From the NCBI GenBank assembly GCA_010015675.1, contig ML977020.1, positions 207,863-271,862 of the forward strand: DNA of 64,000 nucleotides, given 5' to 3'. Under the pieces are notes generated by a model. That model had not been told where the DNA came from. It saw only the letters and a list, made by a program, of their open reading frames with translations, and searched no databases. Of this stretch, positions 47,016 to 57,861 are shown one piece after another (within the stretch, counting starts at the first letter, position 1; each line of letters opens with the position of its first letter). The DNA comes from Byssothecium circinans (lineage: Eukaryota > Ascomycota > Dothideomycetes > Pleosporales > Massarinaceae). The position numbers were made by a program, and so were the translations under genes.

Positions 47016-50000
47016 TCACTTCTCATCCTCCCACACCAAACCCTTGTACTTGTCCATCAGCAGAGCCCTCAATTGGCCTTGATCCTCAGCCCACCCTGCC
47101 AACGCCAACGCCTTCTCGGCCCACTCTTTGCACTTGGCGTCATTCTCCTGGACATAGTAGTCGACCGCATGGTTGAACGTTGTAGTAGCAAGCCACTCGA
47201 GCTCCGTGGTTGGGTAATGGTCCGGCTCCTTTTCCTCATCATTAGCGAAGAACCGCTCGAGGTCGTCGGTCATGATGGGTGAGGAAGACGGGGGCGGAGT
47301 GAAGAGTGCACTGTCCTACCGCAAGGTTTTATTAAGAATATAGGTGGGGTATGTGAGAAAGAGCGACTTACCCCTCGTCTTGCGGCCGCTATATCGATGG
47401 CCTGTTCAACGCATTTCAGACTGATCTTCTCATCGAAAGTAATGGAGAGCTGGTAGAGGCAGCGAATCCATCGCGAGAGCTTCCCAAAATTAACACCGTT
47501 TTGCTTGTTCGACATTTTGATTATCTTCTGGAGAACGGACAAAAGCTCTGCAGCTGAAGTTAGGATTCATATCATCTGAAGACAGAGCGAACTTACTAAT
47601 CTGATGGTTATGGTCTAAGCTTGCCTTGACGATACTCGAGTGAATGACCAGCACTAGATCTGCGAGCGTTTCGTAATGCTGTGGGTTTTGGAACTTGAAG
47701 CATGCGTCGAACAACTCGTCCATCTCGTCCCATTGCTCAAGCTTGAGCGCAGCCTCAAGCTCCAGCTTCACGATCTGAAAATGCTTTGCAATGATGTCTG
47801 CTCGGGCGGACTCGCCAAGCTTGTCGATATTGTCGGCGGCAATTTCTCGAAAAGTTTTGCCGTGCTTGCGGGCCTGGAGGTAGTATTGGAGCTAGATCTA
47901 TTAGATATAGGGTGCTTCGAATTATGGTAAGGGAGCAACACTCACATAATCATGAACGTTATCTTCCGCGCGCGCTAGCGTTGTATACGTGCAAGTGGCG
48001 AGAAAATCACAGAACATCAATCGAAGTGAAAGGTCGGCCTCGTCTTGAGACTTCTCATCCTCCTTAAGCAGCTTAATGAACTACGTCGACATCAGTCTCG
48101 CGCGGGAGGGAGATTTATCAGGAGACTCACCTCTATGCAGACTTTGAGCAATCGTACCAGGTCCGTTGGCTGCATCTCGGCGCAATACTTGATGGACCAA
48201 TTGTACGCGTTCTTGGAGAACCACTCGAACTCTGAGGTTGTGAACTGATCGCGGGCAGGGTTGCTCGGCCTTTGACGAGATGTTTTCGCTTGCTTCCAGG
48301 CTAGCAATCGTCAGTGTAGCTCTGACATGATGCTTCTGTACAGACCTCCTTCAAGAACTTTGCAGATCTGCCTCAATACATCTTGGTTAAGTTGACCATT
48401 CACAACGAGCTCTTTTCCAAGGAGTCTTATTGTCATGCTGCCACGTATTAGGAAATTTACACCAAATTGGAGAGGGGCACTTACCGTAAGAGAGCGGGAA
48501 GGTGGACATCTGCAGGTGCACTGCAGTCATACTTATCGAGTACTTTCTCCAAAGCTGATATGGCGTGTCTATTGTTTCCATATGTCTGGGCCTGGAGTAT
48601 ACAGGCGTACAACAGTGTGGCGTCTTTCGTTGACTGTCTACAAATGACATCCAGGCATTCTGCCACTGCAACAGTCAGCTTTGGGGGAGCATTTTGGATG
48701 CTTTTTCTTACAAAAGTCCGACTCGCCAAGATGAAGTCCAGTCTTATACATTAGGTAGCGTGTAATGCGGTCGTTTCGACCGGTCTCAGGCATCTTCGTA
48801 AAGACTTCTCGAGCGGCTGCGTGGTCATGTTGTGCCTGAGCGCACAGAATCAACTTTCTATAGTGAATTAGTGCTTAGTCAAAGACAGAAAGGCCTGAGA
48901 CCTACCGCGCAATTTTCGATTTGTTCACATCCCCAGCTTTGTCGAAAAGCGGATGAAGACATAGCCTACACCACTTCTCGGCGACCGCGTGCTCTGTCCG
49001 ACTGCATAACGCTTCGATACGCTTCCATAACAGCTATCCTAATGTTTCAGCATACGTCTTGGTAAAGTTCAAGGGCCTTACAGTTTGTGCAGCATGCGTC
49101 GCCTGAGCTGCGAATGATCCTTTTATACTGCGCGCTACCGTATCAAAAAGCTCCTGCAGCTGTTCCAGGGCATCATCTTCAGCCAAAGTGCTGCAACAGA
49201 TCCAAACTCTTGTGACCACAGCCTTCTCGATCCATGCATCTTTCTCTTCTCGAAACAATCGTATTTCAATCAATTCGTCGATGAGCTTACAGGCCGTCCG
49301 GGCGCTGTGGTCTTTGAGCTTGTGTATGTTGTGCATGATGCTGTAGTTGTCAACGTGGTCCTTTTGACACAGGGACGACAAGTACATACGTTGCAAAGTT
49401 CTTTTCGTTAAGGATGACTGTTCGGATCATCCGGTGAATGACGGGATAAAGCTTCTGCGCATCGATTGAAGCCTCTGAAAAGAGCATTTCGAGCTTGAGT
49501 AAAGCCACGGCCATTTTCTCTTCATAGTCCTTAGAAAGACTTAATAGGCAAAATCGAAATCAAATCATAGAACCATACTCACCACTTCCAGCAAGCTTAC
49601 CATGTTCCACGCCTTATCTCGCGACTCGTGGCTCTTCAGTTTCATGTGACTTTGCACTTGGTGATTTTCAGCAAAGGCATCAGGCAGCACAGTGTAAATA
49701 CGTACCTATGCTCAACATGATGCTTAGACGCAAATCGCCAGCTTCGGCACTGAGTAATTCGAGTTCATGCTGGCCAAGGATATCATAAGCCCGCTCCAAC
49801 CACCGAACGCCCAGCTCGTAATTGTGTTTCCCAAGCATGTCTTTTCCGATTTCGTAGAGCAGATCAGCGAGGCTTTCAGCAGTGGAGGGGGCAAGGGCGC
49901 GATTCAGCTGCTTGCATTTGGTGAACATGTGTTCTGCAGTGTCCATCCGGTCTTGACGCCAGGCCTGTGGTAGAGTTAGCCTTCCTTGATTATGTGTTTC

Positions 50001-50673
50001 AACTGGCAACAGATTATAAACAATAAATAAACAAACATGCGTACTCACCAGTGCTGTTCTCACAGCAAAGTACTCCACTCGCAACCGCTCGGCTATACCG
50101 GCTTCATCACCTTGCGCACCACTCGTCTCATCGCTCAGAGCCTCCTGATGCTCGGCAGCTCGCTCAAGCACCTTCGTAGCAATACCCGCCTCGTTTCCTT
50201 CAATGCAAACTTTGGCAGCCTTTAGCGCAACCTTAAGCATACGAATGCACGCCTTGGGCTCCCGAGCTTTTGTAGACTGAGCACTCCCCGAATCGAGCAA
50301 GAAGAACGCAAAGACACGCAGTAAACACAGCGTCCGATTCTTGTGAGTGGTCTCATTTTGATTCTTGCCACTGGGCTGACCTTCCCGTCGGAGACGCGTA
50401 GAAAGGTTCCACAATTCGGTTCCGATGCGGTCGAGTTCCTCGCGCTTCGCAGTGATCGTGGATGAAGGCTGTAAAGGGAGCCCATTGACCTGACTTTCAA
50501 GATCATCGATTAAAGTTGCGTCGCGGGCCACCTCACAGCGTTTCGTGAGGCCTGTGGCAAAAGCTCGGAAGCGTAAGTCGCGGTCAAGGAAGGCGCAGAG
50601 GGTGGAACTCACCGAGGACGGCTTTCAGCTTCTTTTCACGCTCAGTCTTTGCTGCAGATTGGGTAGAGGCCAT
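47016..50673 (-). CDS. Meiosis protein SPO22/ZIP4-like (TPR-repeat crossover factor)
   Basis: Fifteen exons reconstructed: 50673-50613, 50551-50049, 49964-49706, 49656-49583, 49529-49390, 49340-49082, 49033-48906, 48857-48712, 48665-48485, 48437-48346, 48300-48131, 48080-47946, 47891-47597, 47547-47372, 47315-47016. All phases agree; product 972 aa. It is helical throughout with TPR-like repeats. Signatures of the SPO22 family include a LGVRWLERAYDIL-type repeat, DYEEKMAVALLKLEML, EFEWFSKNAYNWSIKY, LFDACFKF and ELEWLATTTFNHAVDYYV. ZIP4/Spo22 scaffolds the ZMM proteins that promote synapsis and class I crossovers, acting at meiotic chromosome axes. It is the most intron-dense gene here. Exact use of the acceptors for exons 4 and 13 is my choice among close alternatives. 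Confidence 0.85.
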
Positions 50674-51214
50674 CGTATTATATCATGAGAGCGAGAAGAA
50701 GAGCGAGGGCAATAGATGAGATGCGAAAGATGATCGAAAGTTCACGGTTGACGAATGCGCTCATCGCGACTGCCTTCGGACGACTAGCGACTGGAAAGCG
50801 GAAAGAGCAACCACAACCACGGGGTTAACGATAGAACGACGATGAAAGTAATATTAGATTTGGCATGGAAACTTGGAGAATGCAGAGAAAAGGTCCGGAA
50901 GAGAAATCGAAGGCGGAAGAATGGAATATTTTGACCACTCCATCAGGCAACGCTCAATGAAAGGTCACTACATACATACCTAGGTATGTGCCCACACACG
51001 TGTGCATCATTACCAGCCTTTTCAGCCAACACCATACCAGCACACTGCAAAATATCTGCCCCCCACATCATCCTATCCTCGTGGCTCACCCCATTACTAC
51101 GCCAACCCGAAATCTTACATCGAATCATCGAAAGCAACGATTACGTCCAAACATAAATACCGCCCGTATCTATGATGCGCTTTATATCACACACCAATCT
51201 TTCACACTCAAGGG
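50674..51214. other. Intergenic region upstream of ZIP4
   Basis: About 540 bp holding the ZIP4 promoter and the 3' flank of the zinc-cluster regulator. Nothing further seen. Confidence 0.6.
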
Positions 51215-53185
51215 CTATGATGCGGTCGTCGCGGATGATGACGGTGGCGGCGTAGGGTCTAAGATGGGGAGGAAGTTGCCAACGATCAATGCAGGGCTAG
51301 AGACTCATTAGCATTTCATACGGTCTAAGAGGTGCAAATACTCACATATCGTACTTGTCGCGCTTGACAGTGAAGGAAAAACAGCATCGGATTTCGGGGT
51401 CTGTGGAATTTGGATCCATGTTTTTGAGCGAACAACTGGTGAGGATCGCTTTTTGCGAGCTGTCGAATGCAATGGCGCCGAACTTCTCCCAGTACGAAAC
51501 TAGTGATGACTCAGCCAGGATCTCATGGAGAGCGACTCGACCCTGTACTTCATCAGCGGACTTTGTAGTGAACATGTTCAGGACACTCACGTCTCGTAGT
51601 TTGGACATGGGCACGTGGATCAGGCGCGCCATCTCCTTGTTCCCTCGATATATTTCTCCCGTTCTTCGCCAGCAACACGCGGGAATGGCCATACTTGCAA
51701 AGACGCGGTCATACTCCATCAGGCTTTTATCGAACCACATCTCAACGCGCACAAGCTCCATGTCTGTCAACTTCTGGGCTCGCTCGCGGAATTTGGGCCT
51801 GAACCTGTCCAATTGTCGGAGTATCCGCAGGCGTGAGAGGTGCTGCAGATTTTGGTCCATGTACTGACTCAGCCGAGCGTAGCCCCTGACGTAGTTGAAC
51901 GGCTTCAACAGTCCGGCGTCCATCTTGGCTTTCAGCAGTTTGTTCATCCGTTCCTCGGGACTATCTGTGCCTGCGGGATCTGCCGCTGTCATGTAGTACT
52001 TCTCCCGTGCTTTCTCCAATGGCAAGGCAGCCGAGGGTGGTCTTGCGGAATTGCCAGCAGCGGCTTGGGCGGGTGGCGGTAGGAGTTGCGCACTGTTTGA
52101 CGCATTGGGGTTGAAAGGCGTGTTGGTTGTTAGAGAACCGCCCATAGGGTTCAGCAAAGAAGCATCGGAGAAGAGCTGGTGGAAGTCTCCACTGCCATAG
52201 AAGTTATTGTCATCCATTTGGCTGTTGTTGAGGAAGTCGTTGAGCAGATTATACTCGTTGGAGACCTCGGACGTGTTGAACATATATGAAGGCTCGAACT
52301 GATGCATGTCTCTGGTGCTATTCTGAGAAGATGACATCCAGTCATTGTAGTTCAAAACTTCACGATCTCTTCAGTACGTATTGCACTCAGCGCCGGAGCA
52401 GTGTGTAACTTACGAGATGGGCTTTGAGAGGTCAGCGATGGTAGCTGTGGCGCAGATACGGGCGTGGGTTGGGCGATGGCTGCTGCGTTGGCAGCTCTGT
52501 TTGGAGGCAAAGGAGGCGGCGCAAGGGTCAGGCCTGCATCTGAAGCCGTGGGCTGCTGGCTGAGAGCCTTGACAGTGGCGTCGGAAGACGTCGCCTCGTG
52601 CTGGGAGCTGTCTCTTTCACCATTGGCGGTCTCCGGCTCGGACCTGGACTTCTTGACGCCCTCCCGAGGCTCGTCATGGCACAAATGTCCAATACTTCGC
52701 TTGACGCAGCGCGTACACGGTCGTTCCTGCGCAGCACGGGACTGATCAGCCTGGAGACGGTGAATAGCGCCCAGCTTGCTGCACTTACGAGGTCGCATGT
52801 CATGTGCTGATTGGGACGAGGTTAGCATGCTGTGTCAAATATCTTGGATGCAACGACGTGGACTCTTTCGATAATTGGAAGGGCTTGCGGCTCACCGAGC
52901 GTCTGCAGTATATGCACGCTAGAGACAAATATCAAGGTCAGCAGGGCCATTGACACTATTGGGGGGACACAGCATGGTCGCCTTACCATGATTGACCTTT
53001 CGACGCTTTTTGGGCGGGCTTTTGGCTGCATCGGAACCGGAGGCAGACGGGCCCTTCTCTTTAGCCGGGGAGCTGCTCTTGGACTTGGAAGCTATTGATG
53101 TGTCGGTGTCCTTGCCCTGATCCGCGACTTTGGATGCCGTCGCACTGGCAGCAGAGCCATTGGACTTGGTCGCCTCGCCCGGCAT
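51215..53185 (-). CDS. Zn2Cys6 transcription factor of the AcuM/AcuK-Rds2/Ert1 gluconeogenesis-regulator family
   Basis: Seven exons: 53185-52987, 52918-52896, 52806-52789, 52726-52414, 52357-51591, 51542-51346, 51296-51215; 532 aa. After a basic KKRRKVNH stretch comes the zinc cluster: Cys68, 71, 78, 84, 87 and 96 (CX2CX6CX5CX2CX8C), reading ACIYCRRSHMTC and ERPCTRCVKRSIGHLC. It is spread over four exons, two of them 23 and 18 nt. The C-terminal part (about 330-510) is the PAS-like domain of this family, and the last exon supplies the conserved PALIVGNFLP end. AcuK and AcuM activate gluconeogenic and acetate-utilisation genes in Aspergillus. By the CRRSHMTC sequence I favour the AcuM/Rds2 side. 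The N-terminus could extend upstream (see findings). Confidence 0.85.
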
Positions 53186-53977
53186 CAACGACGGCTTATG
53201 CGCAAGGTCCAGCGCTGGTGCGCTTCTCGGGGGGACGCCCTGCAGGTTGAGATGCAGTTCTACGGCTGGCTGTCACGGATGGGAACACAAGGGAAAAGAA
53301 CCGGACGGTAATATTCGCTGCTCGAGCACGTTCTGCGGTGACACAGTGTGCTCTGCAGTCAGCAACAGAGGTGGCGCAGAATCTCGACAAGCACGCGATG
53401 TTATCGATAACAGGCGCAAAGTGAGGTTGGCGGTTTGGCGGTTGACGTGACGTTCAACTTCACGGTCACTGCCGGCGCTACGGGTAGCCGAGGATCTGGC
53501 GGGGCATCTGCATCTCACGCTTCCTTCGACGGTGGCTCATGGTCGAGACTCTCCACTCCCGCTTTGTTTTGACCTTCTCCTCAACGTCCGCTAGATCCCG
53601 CCAGCAAGCTGGGTGTGAAACTGGGTATGAAACTGGGTACTGGCAGCCGCTTCCGCTGCGCCGAGAGAGAGACCCATCCCGAGAACCACGTTTTCGGGAC
53701 ATGGTATGCTATATTCGGCAGCCATATTACATTCAATCAAGGAGTCCCTCGGTCTCGCGATTCGCTGCCTCGTGAGACTTATCATTTCATCGACAGACTA
53801 GCTGGCGGTATCTACACCGCCCCGGAATATTGGAATTGCGTAACCACCGCAAAATCTTGACAGCAACCATGAAAGAACTCCCCGTGCCGTGTTCCATGCA
53901 TCGAACGCCAAGCCATGCAAGTCCATTGAAAATAGGTATTCGCTCTGCAGCGCCGAACCACACCAGCATCCAATAGT
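53186..53977. other. Intergenic region between zinc-cluster regulator and CENP-Q
   Basis: About 790 bp with the regulator's promoter or leader and the 3' flank of the CENP-Q gene. An open stretch in frame with the regulator extends leftward of the chosen ATG without another ATG. No separate gene. Confidence 0.5.
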
Positions 53978-55011
53978 TCAGAGCGCAGCGTACTGCACCG
54001 CGCCGGCGTGTCTAAAAAGCAGCTCATCCAATGCACCCCTGGCATCCAACATTGCCTCATCAATGCCCGCAACCTGCTCATGATTTCCCTGCATGTTCTC
54101 CAAACTGCGTCGGAGTTGCTCGACAAGCGGTGCGAGCTCGGGATCAGGAGAGTCCAGGTCCACCAGTGATGCGTCTTCCACTTTGGTCTGCTTTAAGCCA
54201 ATGTCGGCGGGCCCATCTCCCCCTGTTTCATCGTCCTCTAGATCTTGCAATAGAGGATGGAGCTACGACATGTTAGCTGCACAGTCAGCTCGTTCAAAAA
54301 TAAAGGACTGCCTACTCGTCCATGCTTTTCCTGGTGCTTCCATTCTGCCTTCCACTTCTTCGCATTCCTTTTCAGCTGCTCCAGATTCTCCTGGTCCCTC
54401 TCGAGCAAGTGCTGAGCTACCTTAGCCTGTTCCTTGAGTAGCTGTTTGGAATGGCGCTCCGTGGTGACCTCTCGGAAGAGTTGCGCACATCGCTCGGTGA
54501 GCTTGTCAATATTGAAATGGATATCTTTAGCTTGTGGTGGGATGCGCGAGGCCGACAGCTGGCGCGCAAGTTTCCGGACAAGCTTGTTGAGTGTTTCGTC
54601 AGCCAGTATGGCCCTGCGCTCGTCGCGCTGCGTGTTCGCAATGTCCTTCTTTGCGTCTCTGAGCATTCCAACAACCTGTTCCAGCACCTGATGTGATACT
54701 TGTGGCCACGTGTCTATCTTCTCCTGCGCAATTCTTCTTGTGCGCGGTGCCAACTGCACGTACCTCTGTGTCTGCGGTTGCTTCGCCGCAATTTCATCGG
54801 GCTCATCGTTGGCATCGTCATTGCGACTCCCGGACGGTCTGCCCCGAGATTTGGCTGGTGGTGCTCCATCGGCATCCTGGAGTTTTGAGGTGCGCTTTCG
54901 TCTGACCTTCGGCGTGGTTGGCTTTGCGGCTTGCTTCTTCGTACCTGGCGGCCGTCCCCTCCGCTTCACAACCTTATCGCGACTCAAACACGTCGGCGCC
55001 TTCGAAACCAT
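53978..55011 (-). CDS. Kinetochore CCAN subunit CENP-Q-like (Fta7/Okp1)
   Basis: Two exons, 55011-54316 and 54262-53978 (intron GTAGGC..GTAG), 326 aa from the first ATG. The N-terminal 85 residues are basic and disordered, with AT-hook-like KRRGRPPG and KSRGRPSG. The remainder is mostly helical and shows the CENP-Q pattern: a conserved Trp followed by LRDAKKDI..RDERR, LARQL.., an IDKL stretch, and a coiled coil ending LLERDQENLEQLKRNAKKWKAEW followed across the intron by LHPLLQ. CENP-Q pairs with CENP-U (Okp1-Ame1 in yeast) to link centromeric chromatin to the outer kinetochore. The 5' end is uncertain: an in-frame upstream exon ending at GTG ATG|GTAAGT (55056) is also possible. Confidence 0.75.
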
Positions 55012-55451
55012 TAGCAATTGAGCAATGATCAGAGTTGAGCGGGCTCAAGACTTACCATCACATTGTTGTCGTGGACTCGTGGGGTCAACAGTGAAGCCAC
55101 TCTCGACGCGACGGACTCGCGCGCCGGCAGCTAAACCTGATTGGGTTAAGCGGTGGATCATGCAACATCCATTCGTCCTTCACGTGCACACCCCAATCTA
55201 ATGTTCCGTCTCCGACTCGCTTTGAAGTCCGTATTTCACCATCATTTCTGCTGCGATTCTGCAAGCACGAGTTGGGCGCTTGGGATAATGACGTTAAGCA
55301 TCCCCTCATAAGTGGGCAGTCAATTGGTTCACGAAACTACCCACTGGTCAAACTATACTGTGGGAGAAAGTCCGAAGAATATACTATATACTATCCCCTT
55401 TGAAGCTTAAAAAGTCTACCAAACAAAACCCACATTCCGTAAAACACCATC
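55012..55451. other. Region upstream of CENP-Q, possibly holding an extra 5' exon
   Basis: About 55056-55127 on the minus strand is open in frame with CENP-Q, bounded by an AACCCAATCAGGTTTAG acceptor-like sequence and a GTAAGT donor. This would be a good internal exon, but no matching start exon is evident. The rest is the promoter and 3' flank of the glycosidase gene. Confidence 0.4.
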
Positions 55452-56599
55452 TCAATCAACAGTAATAAACTGCGCAGCCGCCTTGCCCGTCGTATAAGCC
55501 GCTCCCAGCACCAGCGCCCTATCTCCCACAACCGTAATCCCACCCCAAGCAGCATCCTTCAACACCGTGGTAGGCCCACTCCACGTCTTCCCACCATCCG
55601 TACTCGTCACCACAGCCATATCCGTCCCCGGTTTCGAATGTGGGTATCCATCGCCAACACCAGCATCCTTATTAGTCATAAAGCTAGTGATCAGCGTTCC
55701 CTTCAACTTCACGATCCCTGGCCCACCAGCCTGACGTCCTTTAGTCGTGTTCTCAGGGTTGAAGATGATGCGCCTGTTCCCCCAGGTCTTGCCGCCGTCC
55801 GCGGAGTCTACCGTCCAAATCTTAAAGGGACCAACTTCGTTAGTTTCGAACGTCATGAGGAGATTCTGGTTCGATGAATCCAGGGCAACCAAGTTCTAAA
55901 AAAGCAACCTTCAAGTCAGTAAAGGCTCCAAAAGCACGTTTGCACATAGGCACTGCTCACCGCCATGCCATCCCTTACATCCTTATCCTTCCCCGTCATC
56001 CACAAAAGAGGACCCCACGTCTTCCCGTTATCCTCGGAAACCTTCTTCACCGTATCCTGGTTCGGCTCCGACATCTCATGCGCCCAGTAAACCTCCAACT
56101 TCCCCTCAACATTATGTCTCAGAAACGGTTCCCAGTCGCCGTGCACGCCATCCCTCGGTACATCACGATTGATAAAGCCCAAGTAATCCCACTTTCTCCC
56201 GCCATCGTGACTCATACTAAGTTCGATATTATACTCCAGGAAGTCCTTGGTGGTCCTGTCTCGGATGTGGCGACGATACGCACAGAACACTTCGCCGGCT
56301 GGGCCGTTTGGGTTTTGGTAGAGGAAGGCGTTGTTGATATCAACGACTTTGCCGTCGGGGTTCGCTTGGTTTCGCACAATGTATTCGTCGCTCCAAATCT
56401 CGCCGCGGTCAGGGCTGTGGCGGACGATGATGCTGTTGCCTCTGGCGTAAGACGCGGTCAGGTTACCGTCGTGGCGGACGATGGCGCGTGGGTAGCCTCC
56501 ATCGCCTATTGTGATGGGTTTGCCGTCGAGTCTCACAGTCACTGCGGATGTGGTTGCGAGCAATGCCGTCAGGGAAGTGAGGAGGCTATGGTAACGCAT
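55452..56599 (-). CDS. Secreted sialidase-fold (BNR/Asp-box) glycosidase, GH93-like
   Basis: Two exons, 56599-55961 and 55895-55452 (intron GTGAGC..TTTAG), 360 aa. The ATG at 56599 starts a signal peptide (about 1-19). Five Asp-boxes of the SxDxGxxW type mark a six-bladed beta-propeller: SPDRGEIW (62-69), SHDGGRKW, SEDNGKTW, SADGGKTW and STDGGKTW. A GDWEPFLRH stretch resembles the catalytic region of GH93 exo-arabinanases, and no viral/bacterial sialidase RIP motif is evident. Likely substrates are plant arabinan or a related glycan; sialic-acid activity would be surprising. Family assignment beyond the fold is tentative. A TATTTAA element is about 140 bp upstream. Confidence 0.8.
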
Positions 56600-57861
56600 T
56601 GTGGTTTCTGCAGGATAGAAAGGTCTCGTGGGTAGAGAGAAGATATCGCCGGCGGCAAAAAGAATGAGAAACGTGAAGTAGCTAGATGTCAATGAAACGC
56701 GGCTCTCATCTCCATAAGTAGAGACTCTACTGCTTCTTAAATAACCCGCCTCTCAACGTTACAGCCCTGAAAAAACATTACAATTAGTACGTAGTACATG
56801 CCTACCTCAGATCCTTCACCGCAATCACCGACAAAATCCTGCCCTATAATCTCGCATAGACGCTCCAAGCTACGCCGAAAGGGGCGGTATCTGAAGCGGT
56901 ACCTTGGCCATCATATTGCCTGGGTAGGGCGCCGCGGGTCGACATCAATGCATCCGTGTGATGTCTAGGCTAAAATTGGCCTGGGTATGGGTCTTTAAGG
57001 CCTAGGGAGGCGATTGCCTTACAATATTACCCCTTCAAGCTTAGCTTGGAGCGTTTATGTGAGATTACCTAGGTAGGCGGGGAGCTCACCGCCTACACAA
57101 GGTTGTGCATCTTATTAAGAACCGAGGAGACATGCCAGAATATTGGATCGTAAGTATGCAGATCGTTTTTGTGATTAGTATGAGTTTAGTATCCGCTAAT
57201 GTAGAGGTATGCCAGTAACGCCGTGATCAAGATTATGGGTTTGTGGAGTTTACCTTCAGGTCCTACTACGTCGTATACGTCTTCTGGACTCAGGACAAGG
57301 CACACAGTACAAGATAGGAGGAGATTCAAATACATTCATAGCTTGTAACTGCTAGGGTGCCTCTAAGTACCGTACCGTAGGTGCCGTGGTAAGGTCCGTT
57401 GAGCGCCAAAACGGGGCTCGATCACCACTCAGCCCCAAACCCCTCATTTTAGATGATGACATGGGAAGCTTTCAAGCTGAAAACGATATATTCTCGCACC
57501 TTGCTACAGGTGAAGTGATAAGCAATAACAATACAGCTGAGCATAAAAGTCTGCAGCGCTGAGGTACGAAAAAGCGCAGATCTGTTCGTGTAAAGAGAGT
57601 GTTGTTGGCGATCACGCAGTCTCTCAGCTATTAGAGTGTTGCGAATACATCCCTGTAAAGAAACCCTAGAAGAGAAATGTCGGTGGGAAAGCATAGCCTC
57701 GTCGCGTGCACTGGACGATCGATCATGGTAGTCAGCCTTAAGTTTGCCTGACCACCATTTACCCAAAGAAGAACATAGCGAGAAACAGCGCTGAAACCTG
57801 GCTGCAAGCCTTTCGTCCATGCTTTCCAGTTTCAAGCACTTACCTACCGTTGCCATTTCCT
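56600..57861. other. Intergenic region between glycosidase and Dicer-like gene
   Basis: Promoter of the glycosidase near the left end. The middle (about 56.8-57.4 kb) is rich in TACCTAGG/CCTAGG-like short palindromic strings and could be repeat-derived, but no element could be named. No gene. Confidence 0.45.

Noticed and set aside
49583..49601. Donor GTAAGC at 49600 as the end of ZIP4 exon 4
   Set aside because: Using the later GTGAGT donor (after 49583) adds VSLLEV before DYEEK, which matches the family pattern better and gives a normal 53-nt intron.
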